From Saccharum officinarum (Eukaryota > Streptophyta > Magnoliopsida > Poales > Poaceae), in the NCBI GenBank assembly GCA_020631735.1, contig CM036221.1:15729381-15793380 (forward strand): a stretch of DNA of 64,000 bases. The letters are read 5' to 3'. Positions 10,446-21,430 of the stretch are shown in pieces (positions within the stretch are counted from its first letter, which is position 1; the number at the start of each line of letters is the position of its first letter). The notes under the pieces are model-generated. The model ran no database searches. It was given only the letters and a program-made list of their open reading frames with translations, and was not told the origin of the DNA. The position numbers and the translations under genes were made by a program.

Positions 10446-11930
10446 GCAGCAGCGTTGTCCTCAATTTTTAGTACGGAGTACTAGTTTCCTATGATCACGG
10501 TCACGGGTAGCACGCCCCTATGTTCCATGCCATTTTTTCAGAGGCAGCCAAAATTTAATTAAGACATAATTTTAGGATTCTAAAAGATTTCAAATAAAAA
10601 AATTATCAACTACAAAGTTACATACCTCTTCTAGCTCTTCATATTGATCTAACTCCATTTCAAAAAGTTAATACTTTTTTTTGCTTCATCTATTTTTAAG
10701 GGTGGTTAGTCACAACAAATTGCATCTAGAAATCCGATTTCTAGAGCTGTTGGTCTAGAAATCCTATCATTATACCCTCGCCTTGCTTTGTTTTCGTCTC
10801 CTCCATCATCTTCAACGTCACTTGTTGAGCACTTGCACATCCATGGTCCTTGCATTCTCTCCTTCATGCCTTCATGCGGCTCAAAATTGTGGACTAACTC
10901 ACTTATTCACCTCACATTGAAAGCATTAGCCTACTAATGTTATTACTCAATTATCAAAACCAAACCGGATCTTCCAACCCTATAATTGCAAACCATTTGT
11001 GCGAGCGACAATGTTGGCTTCGTGGGCACACTTGGCCACCAGTGTTCATGGAGGAGGCAGCGCGTGAGGGAGACAGAGAGGAGGCTGCGCGAGGGTGAGG
11101 AGCTTCAGTTGCTTCATCACCGAGGTCGCGCAAGGTGCGGAGCGCCGCGAAGCTTGCCATCGCCAATCTCCCGCGGGTCGCATTTGTCCTCCACACCATC
11201 CTCCCTATGCCACCCTCCTGTAGCCCTCCATGTTGTCCTCCTAGCCTGCACCGCCGATGCCCCCTACACCGCCCTCCACATGTTGCCTTGCGGCTCCAGC
11301 GAGTTTCGAGCTTTGTTTGAAATGGACATAATCTTATTTATCATGGTTTCCCAAATTGTTTGAGACCCAACCTCAAACCGAGCTTAACGAGCCGAGATCC
11401 GAAATTGAAAATTACTCAAAATCAACTCATTTTTATTTTAAAATAAACATAAGTTTAATCGAAGCATTTTAAAACGAGCCACCGAGCTGATTCAACGAGC
11501 TTTTTATCTATCCCTACGTGGCAGTGCCCACTCGATTTGGGAAGGAGAGTAGACATATTTTTTATATGAGGGGAGAGAGAGAGAGTTGGTGTTGCAGAGA
11601 GGAGAAATGGGATGCAAGATTCATGGTTGGGACGCTCGTGTTTGGAGAGCTGAAGCGTCTAGACGCACGGGCAGAAGCATTACTGAACTGACAGAAACTT
11701 TTTTCACTGATCATAGCTGAACCAAACAAACCTTTAGTTTTATAGTTGACTAGTTGCTTACACCTTGGGTGTTAGCATTTTGCAGTGATGTTTGTTAGAA
11801 AGGAGATGGTTAATTTGGAGCATTTTTGCATTCTAAAAAGTCCAATAGCTGTTTTTTTACTAAAAAAATTAACTCAAGCTAAAACCCACGTATGAGTGAA
11901 TGACGAGTTTTATCAGATGTTCAGATCTAG
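10446..11930. other. Intergenic sequence, no gene recognised
   Basis: Open frames at 10954-11363 lie on both strands in moderately GC-rich DNA and have no recognisable domain. A short GA run lies at about 11570-11586. No transposon ends were identified. Confidence 0.45.
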
Positions 11931-11933
11931 TAA

Positions 11934-12198
11934 GTCCTTGTTTAGTTCCCCCAATTCTCCCCCAAATTTCACTATGCAAAAAAAAGATTCCCTGTCACAT
12001 CAAAATGTCGGCAAATGCATGGAGTACTAAATGTTGATGAAATCAAAAACTAATTGCACGGTTTTGTTGTACTTTGCGAGATGAATATTTTAAGCCTAGT
12101 TAGTCAAAATTTAGATAATTTTTACCAAATACAAACGAAATGCTACAGGAATTCTGATACAGTGTTTTTCTCTCCAATTCACCGAACTAAACGAGGCC
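11934..12198. mobile_element. Tourist-like MITE (PIF/Harbinger), copy A
   Basis: Terminal inverted repeats GTCCTTGTTTAGTTC and GAACTAAACGAGGCC differ at few positions. TAA flanks it on both sides (11931-11933 and 12199-12201), the 3-bp TWA duplication of PIF/Harbinger elements. It is 265 bp, exactly the length of the inverted copy at 16488-16752, with which it shares most of its sequence. It lies about 0.8 kb upstream of the bHLH gene. Confidence 0.9.
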
Positions 12199-12267
12199 TA
12201 AAAGTTAATTATCCAAAAGCGTCTGCCATGTTTGCAAGTTGAAAACAAGTGTTTTGTGCGGTATATA

Positions 12268-12495
12268 CTCCATCCGGCTCTAAATACACATCGTTTTCAC
12301 TTCTCGAGAAACAACTTTAACTAAATATATATTAAAAAAATATTAATATTTATGATACATAATTAATATCATCGAGAAGATCTTTAAATCTAGTTTTTTT
12401 AATTACTTTATTTAAAGATATAAATATTACCCACATTTTCCACAAATTGAGTCGTGGCACGCACATCAGCCACAGATATCTAACGACCGAGGGAG
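12268..12495. mobile_element. Stowaway-like MITE (Tc1/mariner)
   Basis: It starts CTCCATCCGGCTCTAAATA and its reverse-complemented right end reads CTCCCTCGGTCG, both close to the Stowaway terminus CTCCCTCCGT. A TA dinucleotide flanks each end (12266-12267 and 12496-12497), the mariner-type target duplication. It is 228 bp, AT-rich and non-coding. Confidence 0.82.
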
Positions 12496-12550
12496 TATAT
12501 CGGATATACCCGAGGCAAGCGCATGCGTCGCCGACTCGCCGTTGCCGGAG

Positions 12551-12668
12551 CCGTTCGGCTGTGCTGATAAGCCGGCTGAAAAATACTATTGGCTGATTCA
12601 TTGTGAGAGAAAAATATTGTTTCGATAAAAAAACAAGTTAAAAAAAATAGATTATAGGCGGAATGAAC
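12551..12668 (+). mobile_element. MITE in the bHLH gene upstream region (same family as 4423-4544)
   Basis: It opens CCGTTCGGCTGTGCTGATAAGCC and closes GATTATAGGCGGAATGAAC. It closely matches the reverse complement of the element in the LINE. It ends about 340 bp before the first supported coding base of the bHLH gene, so it lies in the promoter or 5' leader. Confidence 0.7.
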
Positions 12669-13008
12669 AGGACTGCCGTCGCACCCCACCTCCCATCCCC
12701 TCCGCTTCTTGGAAACTCATCACTAGCCGTCCGGAACGGCGACGCCTCCTCGTCCTCGGCTGCTGCTGCTACGGCGGTAGGTGCGGCGTCGCCTTCCTTA
12801 ACTGCTCCTGCCCGCACCGCATCTCTTCCCCTTCCTCCTTCTCACTGCTGCTCCCATTCCTATCCTCTCTGCCCTGCCCGTCCGCGTGTGTGCTCCATCC
12901 TTCTCCACCTGTCGCCGCGCCAACCGCCCCGCCGCCCCTCTGATGTCAGTCCCTGCCCGCACCATTTCTCCTTGCATGATTCCATCCAGAGGCTAGCTCC
13001 GGATTCTG

Positions 13009-15018
13009 ATGCCCGTTTCGATTTCCGTCTGTAGGACCGGGCCGGGCGACGAGCTGGCCGAGCTGCTGTGCGACCACGGCCCGGCGCTGCGGAGGGCGCC
13101 CGCGCCGCCGCCGTTCCAGCCCTTCACCTGCAGCGCCGCCGGCAGCAGCAGGTCCCAGGAGCTCAAGCGCCACGCCGCGGCCACCAAGGCGGCAGCGTTC
13201 GTGACCCCCGTCGTCCCCATCCCGCTGGGCATGCACGGCGCCGGCGCCGGGATCGGCCTCGGTGGCCTCCCCGTCCAGGACGACGACGACGACGACGCCG
13301 TGCCGTGGCTGCATTGCCCCGTCGTCGACGACGACGACGGCGACACGGCGCCGCTGCCCCCGGAGTACTGCGCCAGCCTGCTGTCCGAGTACTCGGAGGC
13401 GGTCGCGCCAGCGGCGGCCTCCCACGCCGCGGCCGTCGTCCTGGCCGCGCCGCCTCCGCCAGAGGCTGGCGCGGCCAACAAGCTGGCCCCGCCGAGCGCC
13501 GCCGCCGGCGGAGGAGGGGAGGGCGTCGTGAACTTCACCTTCTTCTCGCGGCCCCTCCAGCGGCCGCAGGCGGCGTCCGCGGCCGCGAGCCACCCCGTCG
13601 AGTCCACGGCCGTCCAGGCGGCGACGAACCGGCTGCGGAGCACGCCGCTGTTCTCCGAGCAGAGGATGGCGTGGCTGCAGCCGCCCAAGGCGCCGCGCAC
13701 CACGGCGGCAGCGGCGACACCACCTCCACCACCTCCTCCGCTGGCGCCTCTGCTCCCAGATAGCCGCCATGGAGAGACAGTAGCTCAACCCCGACCGCAA
13801 CCAGAAACAAGACCCCCCGACGCGGCAGCGGTGACGACCTCTTCGGTCTGCTCCGGCAACGGTGACCGGAGCCAGCTCAAGAGGAGCAGCCACCTGCCCG
13901 CGGACTGCTCGGTCAGTCCGGACGAGGTAGCAGTAGCATGCCCGACCACGGTCGCCACTGCAGCGCACCCATTGATCCGATCCAATCTCGCCGCGCGTCC
14001 CTGAATCCTGCCTGATTTGGACGCCCGCCTCTCTGCTCTGCAGGACCTGGACGACGAGCCCGGCGCGACGAGGAGGTCGGCGGCGCGGAGCGCCAAGCGC
14101 AGCCGCCCCGCCGATGTGCACAACCTGTCGGAGAGGGTACGCGCCGCTCCCCTCGATGCCAATGCGTGCGCACTTGCATGCCTTGCATGCCTTGCCATCT
14201 CACTGACCGACCTTGCTGCGTGCGTGCGTGCGTGCGTTGCAGAGGAGACGGGACCGGATCAACGAGAAGATGCGTGCCCTGCAGGAGCTCATCCCAAACT
14301 GCAACAAGGTCTGTCTGCTCCACTCGATCGAGCCGCTTCGTCGTCGATGTGCCGAACTGCTGACGGAAAGCATCATCTGGCTTCTGTCGCATGCAGATCG
14401 ACAAGGCGTCGATGCTGGAGGAAGCGATCGAGTACCTCAAGACGCTGCAGCTGCAGGTGCAGATGATGTCGATGGGCACCGGTCTCTGCATGCCGCCGGC
14501 GATGCTGCTGCCGGCGATGCACCAGCACATGCAGGCGCTGCACCACCACGCCATGGCGCACGCGCACTTCCCGCACCTCGGCATGGGGCTGGGCTTCGGC
14601 ATGGGCATGGGCGCCACCGCCGCGCCGGGGTTCGACATGCTCCCGCGGGTCGCGGCCGGCGCGCACTTCCCCTGCACGCCGATGGCAATGCCGCCGCCGG
14701 GGGCCATGTTCGGCGTGCCGGGGCAGGGGATGGCCACGCTGCCGGCGGCGTTCGCTCACATGGCCGGCACCGCGCCGGCTGGGCAGATGGAAGCTGGTGC
14801 CGGTGCTGCGGCGGCTGCTCCTGCAGGGCCAGGAGAAGCAGAGCACCCGCCGGGCCACGGCGTGGCACAGGTACAGCGCTGCTGCAGCAGCGATCAGAAT
14901 TGTCCTGCAGCCGCAACACGCTGCGCTTCAGCTACTGATGAGATCGCCATTGTTTCTTTGTGCGCTCCATCCATTACAGGGTGATCAGGAGGCCCAGCAG
15001 CACCCGAAGCAGACGTGA
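13009..15018 (+). CDS. PIF-like bHLH transcription factor (PIL15/PIL16-like), five exons
   Basis: This is a nuclear bHLH factor that should bind G-box or E-box DNA as a dimer in light signalling. Proposed exons are 13009-13926, 14044-14136, 14243-14308, 14397-14870 and 14980-15018. All have GT-AG borders and stay in frame, giving about 529 residues. The N-terminus has an active-phytochrome-B-binding-like motif ([10 protein letters not shown], codons from about 13051). Next come PIL-family blocks [33 protein letters not shown] and TSSVCSGNG. The bHLH runs [28 protein letters not shown] and [20 protein letters not shown], then [10 protein letters not shown]. The 66-bp exon 3 is typical of plant bHLH genes. 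The start is uncertain: TTTCCGTCTGTAG ending at 13034 looks like a 3' splice site, so the true ATG may lie in an unseen upstream exon. The phyB motif departs from consensus (see findings). The PIL15/16 placement is from memory of the rice proteins. Confidence 0.88.
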
Positions 15019-15845
15019 AGGCGAAGGCGACGAGGCGGCTGGCCACTGTGGTTGCTGGTGTTGGTGAGATGAGACGACATCGCCGTGACGCCATGTTGCT
15101 CTGAACGTGATCTGCTCCATCTCCATCGACTCTGACGAAGCGCATGCATGCAGATGCAGTGATGCAGCCATGTCATGCAGATGCCAAATGCAAAGCGGCA
15201 GGCTCGGGTTCTGAAGTACGAACCGAGCAGACATTGTTGTTTGTACTGTACCGTCCCTGCTGTAGCTTTGCTTGTAGTACTCCTAGATTGGAGGAGAATG
15301 TATAGAGAGGAACTCGACCGAGGGACGTTACGGTTTTTGTGATGTTTCATGAGCAGGAAAACGCCGTCCCCTGAACAGAAGCTGGCGGCGCCAAGAGCTG
15401 AGCTCTGACTGTTCTGCCTTTGATCAGTTTGTAACAAAATCGTGTGGGTTCGGCAGGCGGCTATCTAACTCCTTGCCAACCACTCGCACCTAGTAAAAAC
15501 CTATACTAATGATCCAGGCAGGAACAGACAGGGGAGAGCCATCAAGTGCTCAACTGTGAGTATGGATGGGCTCATAGCCTCATACATGATGCATGTACTC
15601 CACTCATTCGTGCACCCATACTGTGGATGATAGTATGCTACTATGCAGAACGCAGATGCAACACTCCTACTACTCCCTGCCTCCAAAGTCCAAATAATCC
15701 AAATCAAACTCGTGATGGGCGAGGGCGTGGCGTTCGTCGTCTCATCCGTCTCGCTCTGCTTGAACTGTGCGTCTTTTGGCTGTAAAGTGCGCGCAATGAG
15801 TTGATCATTCAAGTTCCTCCGTGCCAAAGTACCAAGGCAGAGGGC
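15019..15845. other. 3' flank of the bHLH gene, then intergenic sequence
   Basis: The first few hundred bases are probably 3' untranslated region, but I saw no canonical AATAAA signal. No further coding region is recognised before the inverted-repeat element at 15846. Confidence 0.45.
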
Positions 15846-16033
15846 TGTTTGGTTCCCCGGCCACAACTAGCCATAGGTGCTGTGGCGTGGTCACACTTGC
15901 GGCGGGAAAAACTGCCGCTACAGCTATGGCGAGTTTTTGCTGCCGGTGGTACCAAACTTTACTTCCGTCCAAACAGCTGTGTTAGAGGTGTGGCCTCAAC
16001 TTTGCTGTGACGTGGTGCGGTGGGAACCAAACA
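15846..16033. mobile_element. MITE-like element with exact 12-bp inverted repeats
   Basis: TGTTTGGTTCCC at 15846-15857 is the exact reverse complement of GGGAACCAAACA at 16022-16033. The 188-bp interior is GC-rich, contains further CAAAC and TTTGG words and is non-coding. The superfamily is not clear and the target duplication is ambiguous. Confidence 0.7.
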
Positions 16034-16202
16034 CATTCCACGCTGCGGCGGGAGCAGTAACTGTGCTGTGCTGTGACCCTGAGGCCTGAACAGTGTGCCA
16101 TCTGACTGTGCAAGAGGATAAGCCGGGACAGTGGATGCTGTCGGAATGGCGGATCAGTCAGCGGCGGTCATCACTCATCAGTCATCACCGGTCGCCCCTT
16201 TG

Positions 16203-16403
16203 GCTGTGTTTAGTTGTATCTGTAAAATATTTAGAAGTACAGTGACATTTTTGTTTATATTTAGTAATTAGTGTTTAATCATAGCCTAATTAGATTCGAA
16301 AGATTCGTCTCGTGATTTATAACCAAACTACACATACGTGTAAGATTCGTTGTGATGAGAAATCTTATAAATTTTTTGAAAGTCTGAAGAAACTAAACAG
16401 GGC
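16203..16403. mobile_element. Tourist-like MITE
   Basis: It begins GGCTGTGTTTAGTTG and ends AACTAAACAGGGC, imperfect inverted repeats of the GGNNNTGTTTAGTT type. The internal GAAAGATTCGTCTCG is shared with other Tourist-like elements of grasses. The exact ends and target duplication are not resolved. Confidence 0.7.
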
Positions 16404-16487
16404 ATCTGTGGTGGTGCTCTGTACCTCCTGCCTCTGCGCGTCCGGCTGCCTTTTTAAAGAAAGGCCTCAGCAGATCTGCTATGCTTA

Positions 16488-16752
16488 GGCCTCGTTTAGA
16501 CGAGAGAATTGGGAAGAAAAACACTGTATCAGAATTCCTGTAGCATTTCGTTTGTATTTGGTAAAAATTATCCAAATTTTAACTAACTAGGCTTAAAATG
16601 TTCGTCTCGCAAAGTACAACAAAACTGTGCAATTAGTTTTTGATTTTATTAACATTTAGTACTCTATGCATTTGCCGACATTTTGATATGACGGGGAATC
16701 TTCTTTTTGCATAGTAAAATTTGGGGGAGAATTGAGGGAACTAAACAAGGGC
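16488..16752. mobile_element. Tourist-like MITE (PIF/Harbinger), copy B
   Basis: It begins GGCCTCGTTTAGAC and ends AACTAAACAAGGGC. TTA flanks it on both sides (16485-16487 and 16753-16755). At 265 bp it has the same length as copy A at 11934-12198 and is an inverted near-copy of it, so the pair brackets the bHLH gene. Confidence 0.9.
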
Positions 16753-16755
16753 TTA

Positions 16756-17371
16756 CTGCCGCCGCTCTACTCCAAGTAACGATGCAAATGGGGCGGCGCT
16801 GGGCAGCCCGCCCCACATCCGCTTGAGCCGCAAGACCTACAAGAGCTAATGCGGCAGCCCACATGTTGCCGCTATGCTTTTGTGGGTTGGCGCGGCAGCC
16901 CGCGAAGTACCGCAGCGATAAACATAACTTAAGCATGTATATGTACGTATACGTTGGTATAATTATTGGAGTAGCAAAGAAAAACAAAAGCACTCGACGA
17001 CCACGAGCAGCCGTTGTGCACCCGGAGCGGGCGCCCCGTGGAGCCATGCGAGACCGCCGGTCGGCATGTGGTCACGCTCTCGGCGACGAGCTGAGCGCGT
17101 TGCGGGCAGTGAGCAGCCCCGTGGCGGCGGTGAGCAGGCGATCGAAGATGGCGCGGTCGACCCAGTCCTTGAGCAGCCGCCCCTAGCACCACGCCACCAC
17201 ATCTTCGGGATCCGCAACCACCCCGCCATTTCGGTGCGATGCAGCTTCAGGCGCTCCCGCGCGCTCTCCTCCGTCGCGCCACCAGCTCCCCGCCGTCGCT
17301 TCCCACTACCGCTTCCTCCGCCACGCGGCTTTTCTTCTTCGTGCCTCCTCATCGGGAACCACTGCTGACGC
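16756..17371 (-). pseudogene. Possible frameshifted gene fragment, function unknown
   Basis: On the minus strand one frame reads ERLKLHRTEMAGWLRIPKMW (about 17260-17200). Another frame, just downstream, reads RLLKDWVDRAIFDRLLTA and then a stop (about 17185-17090). Together they look like the tail of a plant protein interrupted by a small indel. I cannot name the family. The rest of the segment is GC-rich with repeated GCGGCAGCCCGC words (16790-16910) that may belong to an unrelated repeat. The sequence stops at the LTR that begins at 17372. Confidence 0.3.
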
Positions 17372-20300
17372 TGTCACAGAACCGCCCAAATTATAAGAAC
17401 AAAAGTACAAAAACAATCGCCGGAGCAATTAAATTTCCGTACTTAAGCTCCTATAACTCCGGTAGTCCAATAAAATCACGAGGGATTTTAAATCAACCAA
17501 CATACAAGCCAAGATCGTAGTGGTCCAACATAAAAGGTCATATGTTACATCCATTTCATAAGTAATTCAACATATATCGGAGTTCGGTAGAGTTATTACA
17601 ACTCAAGTTCAAAAGTAGCGAAAGCAAAATAGTTTGAAATTAATATCACCTTAATTCAAATACATGCCAGTACCAAGGTCAAATTCCAACAAAAGCATGA
17701 GAGACAAGATAGCTCAGAAGGAGGGAGCCAACCAATTCTTGCAGTAGCCAAGATACAGCACAACCTGCAACAAGTGAGAATAAACCCTGAGTACGAGAAG
17801 GTACTCAGCTAGACTTACCCGTCATAAACCAGAAATAATGACACCAAGGAGTATGTAAGGCTTTCTTTCAGTGGGCTAGCTTGACTCATTTGCGAAAAGC
17901 ATAAGTTATCATGAATAAACTAATTTAAGTATTTTTGCATCATCTTTATTATAACCTATTCAATCTAGGTAAGCACCTATGCTAAAGCAATCACTTGATT
18001 AACCATTAACATCAAAGGTTACCATTTCAGGTTTAGCATTTCCAACATCATCCACATAACCATCCGTGTTCCATAATCATTACTACGATGCAGTAACTCG
18101 AGTCAAGTGTTCACTATCCAGTGAACGATGGCGATTCGAATCGATTATTAACCAGCTGGTAATTTATTCCTCACACAAACCTCACTCACCCGCTAAAGTG
18201 AGGTGTTGGTCACCGAGTCAACTATTCAGGTAAAGTCGCGAGCTTGCCAGGAACCACATGTACCTGGGGGCCGCCCGACTGCTCTTTGGCCTTATCATCG
18301 CGCCCCCGTATCCTGCCACTACTGCTCTGGTACAGTGCGTTGCGGGCAATCCACTCGGCCCGAATAATCTCCCAGCTTCGCGGTCGAAAGGTACATTATT
18401 CGGCCAGCTAAATGTGAGGCATGCGTTCAACATGACCCGAGGCCTAACAACGGTCGGTCCTTAATCGACACAGGCGGAAACTACAAGCACCCCAGAACCC
18501 TGTCTGGTTGCCCAATACTTATTCCGTCCGGTCTCCAATTATCCATCAACACTTGGTTATTTTTAGGATATCATCCATTCCATAGCTAAAGTATTCCAGT
18601 AACCACCTATAATTGCAGGTGACCGGAAATCACCGATTGCTACCGGTCTAAGCATGGCTAAGCAATATTTTCGATCCTGAACCAAAATAGGATTTCAGAC
18701 ATATTTATGGGATAAGGAAAGGGTATATATGCAGCAAGTGTTTCCAATCAACTCCTATAACTTAATGCAACAATACATATATAACATATATATACTCAAT
18801 TGCTTTTATAAAGTAGGAGGCTTAGAATGCTCCGGGGCTTGCCTGGGATCGAACACTAGGTTAGTGGTTGACAGATGACACTTGCTTGGTGAGCATCTCC
18901 CATCTCGACACTTGTTTAGTCATTCCATCTTCGGGATAGGTCCACCAAACGCCATCTTCAGGTTTGGTTTCAACATCTCATCCTTCACGTGGTGCATCTA
19001 GCGTACCTAGATGATATGCAAGATGCATGTGTATAAATATGATGAATGGTAACACAAGATGCATCACATAATCATTCATGTAAACACACGATTCAGACAT
19101 AGACACCAAAAAGCTAATTAACTAACATCACACAACCAATTAAAGAGGGCAAGCACATCAAGCATAACGCAAGTTTAACAAGATCACAAGTATCTTAACT
19201 TGACCATCATCCAGGGTATAAGCCACACTTAGCAACACATGGAGTAAACAACCATAACTAGCATCTGACAATTTCTAGACTGCAAACAACATCTATATGT
19301 TTGGATCATAACTGGAGTTATACAAATCCAATAGCCATGCAACAAGACATTCTGGAAAGCTTATGAGATTTTCCATAATTCATCTTTAATCATCTTAGCA
19401 TGATTCTCAAGTTAACCAAGTCAAACATGCATAATTACAGAATCTGGTCCAGAGATTCCAGAGAACAACTATTTCTGGAACCCAACTTGAAACAGTCATT
19501 TCTCACAAACTATAAGGCCAAATGCCACCAAAATTTAACACAAGATAGATTAATGAGTTATTTACAACTTTGTTATAAGCATATTTCTCATCAAACATCA
19601 TTTTCATGGTGCAATTACCAAAGTCCCAGAAACTGTCCAGGAAAGCATCAATTGCAAGAATAAATATTAACTTATATTTCAAACATACATTTAGCCACAA
19701 CCAATGTAACCATCATAAATTGCATGTTAAATGATCACCAAAAAGCATAGTGCTCATCACTAAATAAATTCTTTTAACGCATTTCTTAATTTATTTAGAT
19801 AGCAAGGTGAAATAATAAACATATACTAAAAGTCCATAATAAAATCTATAAAAATTACAGTAGCTCTTACATACACCCAATAGTCTACTGTACAAATTTC
19901 AAGCCATTTGGACATGTATATCAACCACTATGAAAAAGACAAATTGCTATTGCAAGAATTCATGTGAGAGCAAGATACACTAATAACTCACTCATATGGC
20001 AACCAAAATTCATGAAATTTTTACCACACATCAAACATCACATGAGTAGCATGCCACAAAAATTTCACTTCATTTGGAGCCCTAGATCTACAGTTATGAA
20101 AATAACAAATACAACTAGCATTAAAAACCTAGCTGCACAAATCCATTTTTACAGAGAAAACTTTAAACTAAAACATGTCATATTATAGATCTACTGCATA
20201 GATAATTTCACAAGGATTCCAAAAAGTCCTCATTTGCTATTTTACGATTTTTCTACAATTTACTAAGAATTTCCAAAGTTGCTGCAAAATAATTACGAAT

Positions 20301-21430
20301 CAGTCCCGAGAGCACTATTCATCTGAGTCTATGACAGTGCAGATAGGCCCTTCACTTTTGTCGAATTGCTGCACGCGGCCCTTGACGAAGATTTGAACAG
20401 GGAGCTCGCTGAGGCCGGCCAAAGGAGGCTCGTCGACGGCGGCTGAGGGGCGGGGGAGCCTCAGGGGGTCCTCGCGAACCCGTAGGCAGTCGTGGCTCGC
20501 TCCGCGGTGGCCCGTGACATCCTGGCCACGCGCACCGGCGACCCGAGGCGACGGCGGCAGGTGGCAGCCGTGCTGTGGTGGCGGTCGGAGCCGGGGAAGA
20601 GGCGCGGGAGGGGCGGCGTGGTGAGAGGAAGATGATGGTGTAGTCGGCTTGGACGAATGAAGGGCTGAGCAGCGGGGACGCGGCGGGGCCGAGCTTGGCC
20701 ATGGCGGCCATGGCGAGCACGCACAGCAGAGGCGAGGGCGAGCGCGAGAGGAGCGCTGGGAGCGGAGAGGCGAGTGAGGGTGCTCTGGTGCTTCCCAGTT
20801 TGCATAGGCAGGAGCAGGCAGTAGCGGCAGAGGAGGTGGGGCGCGTGTCCAGCCATGGTGAGGGTGCTCTGCTGCATGGTCGCCACAGAGGCAATTCATC
20901 GAACACGTGGAGCACGGCAGAGTGACCAAGGTGGGGTGCGATTTGGGCTGCCATCAGGGCCGAATTAGATCACGAGCCAAAAACGAAGTTGGAAGCCCAC
21001 ATGAAGCTCTACGTTTTTCATTAAGGAGCCAAGGTCATTAGAGCAACCGATTAGTGGTTAACCCGTCTCCGAAGATGGCTGTGTCAGCGTGTTGGCAGAG
21101 ATTAATAATCATCCAAATTTCCATTCACTTAATAGTGCAATTCAAGCACTTAGTAAAATCATTCCAACAAGGATGTAACTTATCATTTCATGTGACTTTT
21201 TTATTCCAAACTTCATGAAACTTTTTGAGTGACCAATATAGATAGGTACTAAGGTGAGACACATGAAGATATTGCAATAACACCACCCAAGCATATATCT
21301 TGAAAATTGCCTATATGCAAAGCAATGGTGCAACATCCAAGTTTTAGTTTAGGCTCATCTCCATAGGTTGACCTTGACATCGTCATCTCCACTTAATCTA
21401 TCATGTTTGAGCTCAAACCCACTGCTTAAC
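17372..21430 (-). repeat. Long LTR fragment of the LARD-like family (minus orientation)
   Basis: It starts TGTCACAGAACCG and runs parallel, at perhaps 80 % identity near its left end, to the LTR that starts at 51783. At its right end CTCAAACCCACTGCTTAA matches the 51783 copy about 28 bp short of the LTR terminus, where the Tekay-type element begins. The left flank has no primer-binding site, unlike 61720-61731, so this was a solo LTR or the 3' LTR of a minus-strand element. It has a GC-rich block at 20330-20950 whose open frames are not supported as genes. The copy is about 4.06 kb, shorter than the 5.23-kb relative. Confidence 0.8.

Noticed and set aside
12663..13034. Upstream open frame starting MNRTAVAP as first exon of the bHLH gene
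   Set aside because: It begins at the end of a MITE, has no PIF-like sequence, and its best donor site is out of phase with the exon starting at 13035. It is probably leader or promoter DNA.
12946..14121. 391-codon open frame on the minus strand across the bHLH gene, with other long antisense frames there
   Set aside because: It is a by-product of GC-rich third positions in the sense exon. The sense strand has conserved PIF motifs and correct splice sites, while the antisense product is arginine-rich with no domain.
20315..20954. 200-codon open frames on the minus strand near 20.3-21.0 kb
   Set aside because: They lie in the equivalent GC-rich block of the other LARD-family LTR and are not conserved as a frame in the 51783 copy.
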